Source of the DNA: CBDCGS01 sp965216915
GTDB taxonomy: Bacteria; Pseudomonadota; Alphaproteobacteria; UBA828
Reading direction: 5' to 3'
Length of the DNA stretch: 64,000 bases
Assembly (NCBI GenBank): GCA_965216915.1
Contig: CBDCGS010000009.1
Span: forward strand, 124,001-188,000
Shown: positions 51,888 to 61,929 of the stretch, piece after piece
How the letters are laid out: every line of letters starts with the position of its first letter
Position numbering within the stretch: the stretch's first letter is position 1
Notes under the pieces: generated by a model
What the model saw: only the letters and a program-made list of their open reading frames with translations
What the model was told of the DNA's origin: nothing
Database searches by the model: none
Position numbers and translations under genes: made by a program

Positions 51888-53399
51888 CTAGGCTGCGGCC
51901 TTTTGTGGTTCCTGTGGTTCGGCTTCGGGTGCTTGAGCCTCGGACGTCGTGTCGCTGTTGCCGCGACCGGGCGCCTTCGTGGTGTACAGATTGTCGAGCG
52001 CGAATTTGACCCGCTCGACCGAATATTCCGGCGGGACACCCTCATATTTGCAGGTCGATATGATCTGATCGACGATGAAGCGCGGCTGATAGCAGGCGAG
52101 TGTGAAGCTGTTGCGTACGGTCAGCTCCTCGAGGACGTATTGGAAAATCTCGTCCGGGAGCTCAAGCCCTTCGCGCGTCGAGACATCACGGAAGATGGCG
52201 TGGAAGCCCTCGGGATCCGGGCCCATCGTCTCGAGCTTGTAGGGGATCCGGCGCAGGAAGGCCGGGTCCATCAGATCCTGCGGATCCATGTTGGTGGAGA
52301 AGATGACGAGTTCGTCGAACGGAATCTCGAAGCTTTTGCCGGTGTGGAGCTTGAGATAGTCGATGCGGCTCTGCAGCGGCACGATCCAGCGGTTCAAGAG
52401 GTCCTCGGGTTGGACGAGCTGCCGGCCGAAATCGTCGATGATGAACGTGCCGCCGAGCGCTTTGACGTGGAGCGGCGCCTCGTAGAAGCGCGCATGCTCG
52501 TTGAACTTGAGATCGAGCATCTCCAGCGTCAGCTCGCCGCCGGTCACCACGATGGGGCGCTTGCAGGGCACCCAGCGGCGGTCGAACTCCTCGCGCCGCA
52601 GCGTGACCGCGCGGGCACTTTCCTTCTGGCGCGGGATCGCTTCGTGCACCGACGGATCGAACACCTTGATGATCTGGCCTTCGACCTCGACGCAATAGGG
52701 GATGTAGATGATGTCGGAGAAGATGCGTCCGATCTTCTCGGCGATCGTCGTCTTGCCGTTGCCAGGCGGGCCATAGAGGAGCATCGCGCGGCCTGAGTTG
52801 ATGCCCGGGCCGAGGCGTTTGACGAAATCATTCGTCATGATGAGGTCGGTAAAGGCGTCGGCGACGCGATCACGGCTCACGGTTTCGCCGGTGATCCGCT
52901 GCGACTGCACCCGGGTGCAAAAATCCTCGAGCCTGACCGGCGCGGGGCCGACATACTGGCTAACCTCGAGCGCTTCGCCCGCGCGCTTGCGGCCTTGCTC
53001 CGTGAGCTGAAACCGAAGCTCCGATCCGCTGGCCGAAGAGTCCGTACCGAGCGCCTCGACGAGCATGCGTGTCGTCGCGTTCTGGATCGCCTCCTCGACC
53101 ACCTGGGTGGTCAGCTTGAGCTCTTGGCAGAGCTGCGAGATCCGGTCGAACTTGCCGGTGTAAAGCGTCTTCAGCATCAACGTGATGACGTTGGGCTCGC
53201 CGAGCCCGGTCTCCTCGATGTTGCGGGGCGCGACCGGCATCGACTGGAGGACGTGGTAGATCGCCGAGGCGTCGACCAGGCCGAGCATCTCGAGGCTGTC
53301 TTCGAGCCGGCCGCCGGTCTTGGCTTGATACGCGACCGCTCGCTCCATGTGTTCGGGGCGAACGAGGTTGGAAGCGACCAGAATGTCGGAAAGCAGCAT
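51888..53399 (-). CDS. AAA+ ATPase with MshEN-like N-terminal domain
   Basis: A 503-residue protein. Residues about 1-60 (LLSDILVASNLVRPEHMERAVAYQAKTGG) look like the GspE/MshE N-terminal c-di-GMP-binding or pilus-type domain. The ATPase has Walker A LYGPPGNGKTT (about 208-218), Walker B GGTFIIDDFGRQL and sensor-1 IFSTNMDPQDLMDPAFLRRIPYK. Such proteins occur next to diverse operons in alphaproteobacteria and their client is unknown. ATG 53399 taken as start; a GTG two codons upstream is also possible. It lies beside the NRPS gene on the same strand with 274 bases between. Confidence 0.85.
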   Translation of the reverse strand: MLLSDILVASNLVRPEHMERAVAYQAKTGGRLEDSLEMLGLVDASAIYHVLQSMPVAPRNIEETGLGEPNVITLMLKTLYTGKFDRISQLCQELKLTTQVVEEAIQNATTRMLVEALGTDSSASGSELRFQLTEQGRKRAGEALEVSQYVGPAPVRLEDFCTRVQSQRITGETVSRDRVADAFTDLIMTNDFVKRLGPGINSGRAMLLYGPPGNGKTTIAEKIGRIFSDIIYIPYCVEVEGQIIKVFDPSVHEAIPRQKESARAVTLRREEFDRRWVPCKRPIVVTGGELTLEMLDLKFNEHARFYEAPLHVKALGGTFIIDDFGRQLVQPEDLLNRWIVPLQSRIDYLKLHTGKSFEIPFDELVIFSTNMDPQDLMDPAFLRRIPYKLETMGPDPEGFHAIFRDVSTREGLELPDEIFQYVLEELTVRNSFTLACYQPRFIVDQIISTCKYEGVPPEYSVERVKFALDNLYTTKAPGRGNSDTTSEAQAPEAEPQEPQKAAA

Positions 53400-53673
53400 G
53401 ACCACAACTCGCGACGCGTTGGACCGTTAAGAAGCAACCGATGCTAGTCAGTCAGGGCTAAAGAACTGTCAAGAAATGGTGGTGAACGCCGGCTGTGGGC
53501 GGCGTGGGGCCCGTGAGGATCGTCGGCCGAGACCCGGAAATCGTGTCGTTGAAGCCATTTGTCCGGTTAATGCGGGGAGACGGCGCGGCGACGGGGCGGC
53601 CGCGCGCCGGGTGCGCGCGGCGCGATACGATGTGCGATCGGGCGCTTGGGGCCGTGCGGCCGCCGGTTCGGCC

Positions 53674-56600
53674 CTAGGCGCGGGGCGCCTGGCGGCGGTT
53701 CGCTTCGTCCAAACTGTCGCGCAGCACGCCGACGAAATTGTCGATGTGGCGCTCGAACCAGGTGTCGTGATCGCCGGGCACCACGTGGACCTCGGCCCCA
53801 CCGTCGCAGCGATCCGCCCAGGGCTTGTTCAAATCGGCGGATGTCTTGACCGGGCTGAACTCGGTGCGGACGATCGTGGCCTTGCCGCGGTAGCGCCCAC
53901 GCGGCCGATATTTGTTGAGCGCGCGCAGAATGACGTACTCGATGTACTCATGCTTGAGCAGCACCTTGAGCGCCTGCAAGCCTGAGTTCCTTAGCGCGCC
54001 GCCGGTGATCATGTAGCGCAGCTGACGCGCGATCATGTAGGGCGCGGACTTTTGCAGGATGAACCCGTTCGCGACGCGGAGCGGCGGCGGGATCCACATG
54101 ACAAGGCAATCCACGTCGTCGCCCTGCTCCTGAAGCTGCAGCGCCATCTCGAAGGCGACATAGGCGCCCTCGCAACCCCCGCCGAGATGGTAAGGGCCCT
54201 TGGGCTGGACCCGCCTGAGGTCCTTCAGGTAGTGGCGCGCCATCTCCTCGACGCTCTTGATCGGCGGCAGCCCGTCCGCCATGCGCTGGGACTGCAGCGC
54301 ATAGATGTCGAGCTGGTAGATCGGCTGCTCATCGCCGAGCTTGGTGGCGATCTCGGCATATTTGGGATGACTGCCGCCGGCGAAGAAGGGCGTGTCGGTG
54401 CCATCGGTCTTGAGCGGAACGAAGCCGCTCTCGGTTTGCGCGTCCTCGTCTCCGCCGATGATGCGGGCGACGAACTCGATCGTGCGGCCCTGAAGGAGCG
54501 CCGCGAGGGAGACGCGTTTCTTGGTCTTCTGCTCGATCGCCGAGACCAGGCGCACCGCGAGCAGCGAATGGCCGCCGATCTCGAAGAAATCGTCGCGCAC
54601 GCCGATCGGCGAAATGCCGAGCAGATCCTGCCAGATCTGCTGCAAGGTGCGCTCGGCATCGTTTCGCGGCGCGACGAACGCGGATGCGGTCTCCTGCCGC
54701 TCGCCCTTCGGCTCGGGGAGCGCGCGACGGTCGATCTTGCCGTTCGGCGTCAGCGGCATCTCGTCGAGAATCATGCAGACGCTCGGTGTCATGTAGTGGG
54801 GCAGCTTCTCTTCGAGCTTGGCGAGAAGGTCGCCCGCCGTCGGCGTGCTCCCGGCCGCCGGAACGACGTAGGCGACGAGGCGCGTGTCGCCGGGTCCATA
54901 GTCCCAGGTGATCGCCACCGATTGGGCGACCTCGGGGAGGTCATCGAGGAGCGACTCGATCTCGCCGAGCTCGATGCGGAAGCCGCGGAGCTTGATCTGA
55001 TGGTCGGTGCGCCCCAGGCACTCGAGGGTGCCATCGGCGAGATAGCGCGCGAGGTCGCCGGTGCGGTAGAGCTTTCCGGTGCCGCTGAACTCCGAAGGCC
55101 GATCGATGAAGCGCTCGGCCGTCAGCTCGGGCCGGTTGAGATAGCCGAGCGCAACGCCGCGGCCGCCGATGCAAAGCTCGCCCACCGCGCCGACCGGCAC
55201 GGTGTTGCCGTGCGCATCGAGGATGTGGATATCGGTGTTGTGGATCGGCGTGCCGATGGGCACGAGGCCGCCTTGCCCTTCCATCTTGTGGACCGTGGAC
55301 CAGATCGTGGTCTCGGTCGGGCCGTACATGTTCCAGAGCGCCTTGACGCGGCCGACCAGCTGATCGGCGAGCACGCGGGGCAGCGCCTCGCCGCCGCAGA
55401 GCGCGGTGAGGGCTTGATCGCCCGGCCAGTTGGAATCGATGAGCATCTGCCACGTGGTCGGCGTCGCCTGCATCACCGTCGCGCCGGTCTCGCGCAGATG
55501 CGCGGCGAGCGCCTCGCCGTTCATCGCGACGTCGCGGCTGCACACGATCACCCGTCCGCCGACGATCAGCGGCAGGTAAAGCTCGAGGCCCGCGATGTCG
55601 AACGAGAGGGTGGTGACCGCCATCAAGCGGTCCTCCGCCGCGAGCCCCGGACGCTCGCGCATCGCGCAGAGGAAGTTAACCAGCGCGCGATGCGGGATCT
55701 GCACGCCCTTCGGCCGGCCGGTCGAGCCGGAGGTGTAGATGACGTAGGCGCGGCTCTCGGGCGTGAGGGCAGGCGGCTCGGCCAAGGTCTCCGGCGCCTG
55801 CGCGATGGCCGCGGCGTCTTGGTCGAGGCGAACGAGTGTCATCCCGTCGCGCGCCATGGGCTCGCCGAGATCCTTCTCGGTGACCAGGATCGAGATCGCC
55901 GCATCCTCGACCATGAACTGCTGGCGATCGGCCGGGAACATCGGGTCGATCGGCACATAGGCGCCGCCGGCCTTGAGGATGCCGAGGAGCCCGATCACCA
56001 TGGTCTCGGAGCGCTCGACGCAAAGCCCGACGAGCATGTCCGGACCCACGCCTTGCGCGCGCAGATGGTTGGCGAGCTTGTTGGAGCGCGTGTCGAGCTC
56101 GGCGTAGCTGAGCGCGGTCCCGTCGCACGCGACCGCGACGGCGGTCGGCGTGGCCGCGGCCTGGGCTGCGACCATTTCGTGCACGTAGGCATCGGCCGGG
56201 AACGCAGCGCCCGTGTCGTTCCACCCGGCGATGAGCGTGCGGTGCTCTGCCACCGTGTCCAGCGCAAGCTCGGAGATCCGCTTCGAGGGATCGGCGACAA
56301 AGCCGCGCAGCAGCGCCTTGTAGTGCTCGATCATCCGCGCAATCGTGCTCGTCTCGAACAGATCGGTGTTGTGCTCCCAGATCATCGTGAGGCCGTCATT
56401 CTCCGATCCCGGCTCGAGGCCGAGGACCTGCGAGGAATGCGGAATGCCGATCACGCCGAGGTCGAACTTTGACGAGCCGTTGCTGAGCACCGGCGTCACC
56501 TTGACGTCGAGGCCCGGCATGCCGTGCTCGGGCATGGGCTCGTCATGGAAGCTGAACATGAGCTGGAACAGCGGGTTCACGCCGAGATCGCGCTGCGGCT

Positions 56601-59490
56601 GGACCGCCTCGACCACGCGGTCGAAGGGCACGTCCTGATGATCGGCGCCCTCCAGCACGAGGCCGCGCACCTGCTGGATCAGCTCGCTCACCGTCGGGTC
56701 GGCATCGAGCGCTGTGCGGATGACGACATTGTTGAGGATCATGCCGATCAAGTGCTCGGATTCACGCGCACGCCGGTTGGCGAAGAAGGTGCCGACCGGA
56801 ATGTCGACCTCGCCGGTGTAGCGATGCAGCAGGGCGAAGTGGCCGGCCAGCATCGTCATGAAGAGGGTCGCGCCCTCGTCTCGGCTCAGCGCCCTGAGAC
56901 CCGCGCAGAGGTCCAAGGGGATCTCCGGGCGGAGCGAGGTGCCGCGAAATGTCTGCTCGGCCGGACGCGGTCCCTTCGTCGGAAGCTCGAGCACCGGCGG
57001 GATCGTCTGGAATTTCTTCTTCCAGTAGGCGAGCTGGCGATCCGAAACCTCGCCTTGCATCCATTGGTGCTGCCACGTCGCGAACTCGGCGAACTGCACG
57101 GGAAGCTCCGGAAGAGGAGAGGGCTCGCCCTTGGAGAAGGCCGCATAGAGATCGACCAGCTCGCGCAGGAAGATGTTGAAGGACCACCCGTCGTGAACCA
57201 GGTGGTGCTCCATGTGGATGAGGATGTGGTCTTCCTCGCTCATACGGAACAGCGTCCAGAGCACGAGCGGAATCTTGGCGAGATCGAAGCGGAGCTGAAA
57301 CTCCTCCGCACACCAGGCGTCGTAGGCGGCGCGCTGCTCCTCCGGGCTCTTGTCGGAGAAGTCGATGATGCGAAGCGTGTAGCCCTCGTAAGCGTGAACG
57401 ATCTCGACGGGACGGCCGTCGACCGTCGGGAACGAGGTGCGATAGCTCTCGTGGCGCCGGAGGATTTCGCCGAGCGTCCGTTCGAGCGCGTCGACATCCA
57501 ACGGGCCCTTGAGCGAGATGCTCGAATGGAAGTTGTAGGCGAGGTTTTGCGGATTGAGCTGGTGGATGAACCAGACCCGCTCTTGCGCGAAGGAGAGCGG
57601 GATCTCGTCGCCGCGCTTGACCTCGGCGAGGGGCAGCTCCTTGACGCCGCCGCCGGCCGCCTCGAGTGACTCGATGACCGGCAGCAGCCCGGTGACCGTC
57701 GCGTGCTCGAAGATCGAGCGCAGCGGCACGTCGACGCCGAAGCGGTCGCGGAGGCGGGTCGCCATCTGCGCGACCTTGAGCGAATCGCCGCCGAGCTCGA
57801 AGAAGTCGTCATTGACGCCGACCTGATCGACCCGCAGCACGTCGCTCCAGATGTCGGCGAGCATCGTCTCGCGCTCGGTGCTCGGCGCGACGAACTCTTC
57901 GAACAGCTCCGGGCGCTGCAGATCCGGTTTGGGGAGCGCCTTGCGGTCCACCTTGCCGTTCGGCGTGAGGGGAAACGCATCCATGAACTGGAAGAGGCCG
58001 GGCACCATGTAGTCCGGCAGGGTCTCGGCCAACGCCGCGCGCAGCGCGCGCACCGAGGGGGGCTCGTCCGACGCGGGGATCACATACGCCACGAGCCGCT
58101 TTTCGCCGGGCACATCCTCGCGTGCCAGCACGACCGATTGTCGCACCGCCTCCATACGATCGAGACCGGCCTCGATCTCGCCGAGCTCGATCCTGAAGCC
58201 GCGCACCTTCACCTGGAAATCGAGGCGCCCCATGTGGTGCAGCGTGCCGTCGGGCAGCTGCTTCGCGAGATCGCCCGTGCGGTAGAGCCGCGCGCCCGGG
58301 TTGGTGGGGTGCGCGATGAAACGCTCGGCCGTCAACTCGGGCCGCTTGAAATAGCCGTCGGCGAGGCCGTCGCCGCCGATGCAGAGCTCACCCGGCGTGT
58401 CATCGGCAACCGGCTTGCCGTCGTCGTCGAGGATGACGATGTCGGTGTTCGCGATCGGGTGGCCGATCGAGACCGGGCCTTCGCCGCTTTCGACGCGGTG
58501 GACCGTCGACCAGATCGTCGTCTCCGTTGGCCCGTAGAGATTCCAGAGCTCGGCGCAGCGCGGCAAGAGCTGCTCGGCAAGCTCGCGGGTGAGCGTTTCG
58601 CCGCCGCAAAAGATCCGGAGCGCGCCGCCGGCCCAATCGCTTTCGAGAAGCAGCCGCCATGTCGCGGGTGTCGCCTGCATGACCGTGACGTCGTGTGCGG
58701 CCAAGGTCTTCGATAGCAATGTGCCGTCGCCGGCGGTCGTTCGGCTCGCGATGATCAGCTCGGCGCCGACCAGCAGCGGCAGATAGAGCTCGAGGCCGGA
58801 GATGTCGAAGGAAAGCGTAGTGACCGCAAGCAGCCGGTCGTCGGGACCGAGGCCCGGCTCCTCCCGCATGCTCTGCAGAAAGTTGATGAGGGCGCGGTGC
58901 GAAATGTCCACGCCCTTCGGGCGGCCGGTCGAGCCGGAGGTGTAGATGGTGTAGGCGAGGTCACCCGCCTCCGGGGCGTCCTCGAGCGGCTGATCGGATG
59001 CACGGGCGATCACCGGCCAGTCGGTGTCCAAACGCACGACCTCGGCGCCGCTCTCCGGCAGCGCGGCCGCGAGCGCCCCCTGGGTCAGCACGAACTTCGC
59101 CTCCGAATCCTCCAGCATGTAGGTGATGCGGTCGGAGGGATAAGCCGGGTCCAGGGGCACGTAGGCGCCGCCCGCCTTGAGCACGCCCAGCAGCCCGACC
59201 AACATGTCGAGCGATCTCTCGACACAGAGGCCGACCCGCACGCCGGTGCGCACGCCCCTGTCCCGCAAATGATGCGCAAGCTGGTTCGAGCGGCACTCGA
59301 GCGCGTGATAAGTGATCCTCTCGTTCTCAAAGACCGCCGCGGTCTTGTCCGGCAGCTTGGCGGCGGTCTCCGCGATCAACTGGGTGAGTGTTGCGGCTTC
59401 GAGCGCCGGTCTGGGCGAACGTTGTACCGGCTCGGTCGGACCACCGTGCCCGTTAGAGTTCGCGATGTCCGTCTGATGATCGCTAACCAT
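53674..59490 (-). CDS. non-ribosomal peptide synthetase, A-T-C-A-T-TE
   Basis: A 1938-residue bimodular synthetase. A1 spans about 30-535 (IYTSGSTGRPKG at 182-193), T1 has phosphopantetheine Ser 570 (FELGGDSL), C spans about 630-1080 with intact HHLVHDG at 762-768, A2 about 1095-1600, T2 has Ser 1642 (FEIGGHSL), and a thioesterase ends the protein with Cys 1773 in place of the usual Ser (GGGCEGA) and His in PGDHDTW near 1908. Hand-read specificity residues are D-I-L-Q-F-G-L-I-W-K for A1 and D-I-L-Q-L-G-M-I-W-K for A2; both resemble the glycine code. No starter C domain exists, so A1 begins the chain. Expected product is a short peptide carboxylate or cyclic dipeptide. AsnB, PPTase and desaturase genes follow upstream. 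Confidence 0.93.
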   Translation of the reverse strand: MVSDHQTDIANSNGHGGPTEPVQRSPRPALEAATLTQLIAETAAKLPDKTAAVFENERITYHALECRSNQLAHHLRDRGVRTGVRVGLCVERSLDMLVGLLGVLKAGGAYVPLDPAYPSDRITYMLEDSEAKFVLTQGALAAALPESGAEVVRLDTDWPVIARASDQPLEDAPEAGDLAYTIYTSGSTGRPKGVDISHRALINFLQSMREEPGLGPDDRLLAVTTLSFDISGLELYLPLLVGAELIIASRTTAGDGTLLSKTLAAHDVTVMQATPATWRLLLESDWAGGALRIFCGGETLTRELAEQLLPRCAELWNLYGPTETTIWSTVHRVESGEGPVSIGHPIANTDIVILDDDGKPVADDTPGELCIGGDGLADGYFKRPELTAERFIAHPTNPGARLYRTGDLAKQLPDGTLHHMGRLDFQVKVRGFRIELGEIEAGLDRMEAVRQSVVLAREDVPGEKRLVAYVIPASDEPPSVRALRAALAETLPDYMVPGLFQFMDAFPLTPNGKVDRKALPKPDLQRPELFEEFVAPSTERETMLADIWSDVLRVDQVGVNDDFFELGGDSLKVAQMATRLRDRFGVDVPLRSIFEHATVTGLLPVIESLEAAGGGVKELPLAEVKRGDEIPLSFAQERVWFIHQLNPQNLAYNFHSSISLKGPLDVDALERTLGEILRRHESYRTSFPTVDGRPVEIVHAYEGYTLRIIDFSDKSPEEQRAAYDAWCAEEFQLRFDLAKIPLVLWTLFRMSEEDHILIHMEHHLVHDGWSFNIFLRELVDLYAAFSKGEPSPLPELPVQFAEFATWQHQWMQGEVSDRQLAYWKKKFQTIPPVLELPTKGPRPAEQTFRGTSLRPEIPLDLCAGLRALSRDEGATLFMTMLAGHFALLHRYTGEVDIPVGTFFANRRARESEHLIGMILNNVVIRTALDADPTVSELIQQVRGLVLEGADHQDVPFDRVVEAVQPQRDLGVNPLFQLMFSFHDEPMPEHGMPGLDVKVTPVLSNGSSKFDLGVIGIPHSSQVLGLEPGSENDGLTMIWEHNTDLFETSTIARMIEHYKALLRGFVADPSKRISELALDTVAEHRTLIAGWNDTGAAFPADAYVHEMVAAQAAATPTAVAVACDGTALSYAELDTRSNKLANHLRAQGVGPDMLVGLCVERSETMVIGLLGILKAGGAYVPIDPMFPADRQQFMVEDAAISILVTEKDLGEPMARDGMTLVRLDQDAAAIAQAPETLAEPPALTPESRAYVIYTSGSTGRPKGVQIPHRALVNFLCAMRERPGLAAEDRLMAVTTLSFDIAGLELYLPLIVGGRVIVCSRDVAMNGEALAAHLRETGATVMQATPTTWQMLIDSNWPGDQALTALCGGEALPRVLADQLVGRVKALWNMYGPTETTIWSTVHKMEGQGGLVPIGTPIHNTDIHILDAHGNTVPVGAVGELCIGGRGVALGYLNRPELTAERFIDRPSEFSGTGKLYRTGDLARYLADGTLECLGRTDHQIKLRGFRIELGEIESLLDDLPEVAQSVAITWDYGPGDTRLVAYVVPAAGSTPTAGDLLAKLEEKLPHYMTPSVCMILDEMPLTPNGKIDRRALPEPKGERQETASAFVAPRNDAERTLQQIWQDLLGISPIGVRDDFFEIGGHSLLAVRLVSAIEQKTKKRVSLAALLQGRTIEFVARIIGGDEDAQTESGFVPLKTDGTDTPFFAGGSHPKYAEIATKLGDEQPIYQLDIYALQSQRMADGLPPIKSVEEMARHYLKDLRRVQPKGPYHLGGGCEGAYVAFEMALQLQEQGDDVDCLVMWIPPPLRVANGFILQKSAPYMIARQLRYMITGGALRNSGLQALKVLLKHEYIEYVILRALNKYRPRGRYRGKATIVRTEFSPVKTSADLNKPWADRCDGGAEVHVVPGDHDTWFERHIDNFVGVLRDSLDEANRRQAPRA

Positions 59491-59816
59491 CGGTCTCCCA
59501 CAGCGTCGGCGCGCCGTGCCCTGTTAAAATGCGATTTGTCGCAGTGAGTTATGTCGTCCCCGATCCGATTCGGCTTGTCGGATTTGCAGCCCAGCTGATT
59601 GGAGTGTGACGACAAATACTATAGAGGTTCAAGACCTCTTTTGCCAAGATTTTTTGAGAAGCAGGCAATTAGCCCGCCACGTTAGTTAACAAAGATCACA
59701 GTTAAATGACAGATCCATCCGGATCAAAGAGCAAAGTAGTCTGTTCCTTGTCGGGGAAGGGGCCGTTAATATTACTTGCGGACGGTGCGTGGTGCCTGTC
59801 GTCACGGAAATCAGGA
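59491..59816. other. AT-richer gap containing the NRPS promoter region
   Basis: No gene is seen. The gap separates the NRPS start from the end of the asparagine synthetase gene. It is more AT-rich than the surroundings, especially 59600-59720. It contains a short hairpin AGAGGT-TCAAG-ACCTCT at 59623-59639. NRPS promoter elements should lie here on the minus strand; none could be pinned with confidence. Confidence 0.6.
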
Positions 59817-61764
59817 TTAGAAAAAGGCACGCAGCCACGATTCACAATTCACGATGCGCCACATGGGCGGGCTATTCGCCGGCTTGGTCTCGTAATAGTC
59901 GTCGATGAACGCCGCGAGCGGGCCGGGCTCCAGAAAATTTGCAAGCCGCGCGGTCTTTTCGTCGCGGATCGAAAGGGCAAAGGGCTTGAGCGGGCCGTTG
60001 AGCCACTCGGGCCCGGGGCCGGAGAATTGGATCTTGCGCGAATCGTCGAGGATGCTCGACGGCAAACGATCGCGCTTGGCTTCCCGCAGCACGTATTTTG
60101 TCACGCCATTGCGAATCTTGAGATCATTGGCGAGGCCGAACGCGAACTCCATGAGCCGGTAATCCAAGAACGGCGACCGGCAGATGATCCGGTTGGCCAT
60201 GCTGACATTGTCGCCCATGTGCAGCCAGCGCGGCGTGTTGTCCCGCAGCAGAGCATCCCTTAGCTCGCGTTCCAGCTTGCCCGCGCCGCCGGCCTCGCGC
60301 CGCCCAAGGTCTCGCGTCTCCACCTCGTGACGAAACAGGTTGTTGTCCCAGCGCGGCGCCTGGCCGCGCAGCAGCCGCGTCGCGACATCGACGTAGCCGG
60401 GGAAGGCGTCGGGAAGCAGGGCCCGCACGATTTCCTTGAGCAGGTTCCGACCGTGTCGCGTGCGCATCCCGCTCAGGTTGCGCCACGCGTCGCCGAAGCG
60501 CAGTCCTCTGCAGGCGTCCTTGACCGCAAGCGGCAAATACCAGTCGTAGCCGCCGAAGAGCTCGTCGGCGGCCTGGCCATCGAGGACGATCTGCACGTCC
60601 GTGGAGGCGATCAGCTTCATTAGAGAATCGTGCACGATGACCACTGGAGACCAGAACGGCGCTTCCACCGTGCGGGAGACATCGAGAAGGCGCTGCTCGA
60701 GACGCTCCTGCTCGAGGGGAAAGACCTTGTGGGTGGCGATATCGATGCGCCGACACAAGTCCTCGACCTTGTCGGTCTCGTCGTTTTCAAGACCGGGGAA
60801 GCTCGCGGTGAAGGCTTGCAGGTGGTCGCCGATGGAGCGCCCCTCGTCGATTCGGTCGGAGAGGAGTTCGGCGATCGACGAGATGACGCTGGTGGAATCG
60901 ACGCCGCCGCTCAGCATGGCACCGACCCGCAGGTCGCCGCGCAGCCGCACCTTGACGGCATCCGTCAGGAGCCAGCGCAGCTCGTCGATGACGGCGGCTT
61001 CGTCGTGGCGCGGCGCGACCTGGAGCGCGTCGAGATCCCAATAGCGCGTTGTCGAGATCGTGCTGTTGTTGACCGTGATGAAAGTTCCCGGCTCGACCGA
61101 GCGAATGCCGGCGAAGAAGGTCTGCCCTGTCACAGGATTGGCGCCGTTGGCGATGAAGCGGACGATCGACTGCTCGTTGGGCTGGGCGCTGACGCGCGGG
61201 TGGCAGAGCAGCGCCTTGACCTCCGAGGCGAAGATCCAATCGCCATCGACCTCGGTGTAGACCAGCGGCTTCTCGCCGATCCGGTCGCGCGAAGCCACGA
61301 GCTCCTTGCGCTCATTGTCCCAAACCACGATCGCCCAGGCGCCGTTCAGCCGCGCGAAGCAGCCGCTGCCCCAGTGCTCGTAGGCGGCGAGCAGAACCTC
61401 TGTGTCGCAGTCGGTGTGGAAGGCGAAGCCGTGCTGGCGGAGCTCGTCGCGCAGCTCGACGTAATTGTAGATCTCCCCGTTGAACACCAGGCAGTGGCGT
61501 CCCCGAGGCGCTCACATAGGGCTGTCGTCCCGCCTCCGAGAGATCGAAGATGCTGTAGCGACGATGCCCCATCGCCACGCCGACATCGGCGAGCGGGGGC
61601 GGCGGGTTGCCGTTGCGCCACATGATGGGACCGTCGGATCCGACGAAGCAGTGCCCGTGATCGTCGCGGCCGCGATGCTCGATGGCGCGCGTCATCCCCT
61701 CGATCAGGCCGGCCTCGACGGGGCGCCCGGGCGTGGTCTTGTAGTAGGCAATCAATCCACACAT
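59817..61764 (-). CDS. asparagine synthetase B-type amidotransferase, one frameshift
   Basis: A glutamine-hydrolysing asparagine synthetase-like enzyme of about 648 residues. The N-terminus MCGLIAYYKTTPG has the class II glutaminase Cys 2; the reading leaves frame after PYVSASG and resumes as FNGEIYNYVELRDELRQHG. A four-C run at 61501-61504 (GGGG on the coding strand) is one base too long: removing one G gives SGRHCLVFNGEIYN, the expected AsnB sequence. The synthetase domain has the PPi-loop LSGGVDSTSV and later DGQAADELFGGYDWY. Near an NRPS such enzymes make Asn or amidate products. Typed as CDS because the rest is intact. Confidence 0.85.
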
Positions 61765-61929
61765 GTGTCGCTGATCTCGGAATGCTCAGGCTTGCTGCGG
61801 GCCCCTCTGCGTGACCATCGCGTGGACCGGGTGGGGCATGTCACGTTAACGGCAACGAGGCCACGTTATCATAGCGTTCCGCTATCAAACCGTTTACGTG
61901 GCCTTACGGTCACAGAGGTCAGCGCCGCG

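Noticed and set aside
54052..56472. 806-residue plus-strand ORF opposite the NRPS
   Set aside because: Antisense of A2 and T2 domains; composition of a shadow reading.
59623..59639. AGAGGT-TCAAG-ACCTCT hairpin as an intrinsic terminator
   Set aside because: Stem is only 6 bp, and in the plus orientation that would have a T-run after it there is no gene to terminate.
59817..61764. Beta-lactam synthetase reading of the AsnB-like gene
   Set aside because: Both the glutaminase Cys 2 and the full AsnB length are present; beta-lactam synthetases normally lack the active glutaminase Cys.
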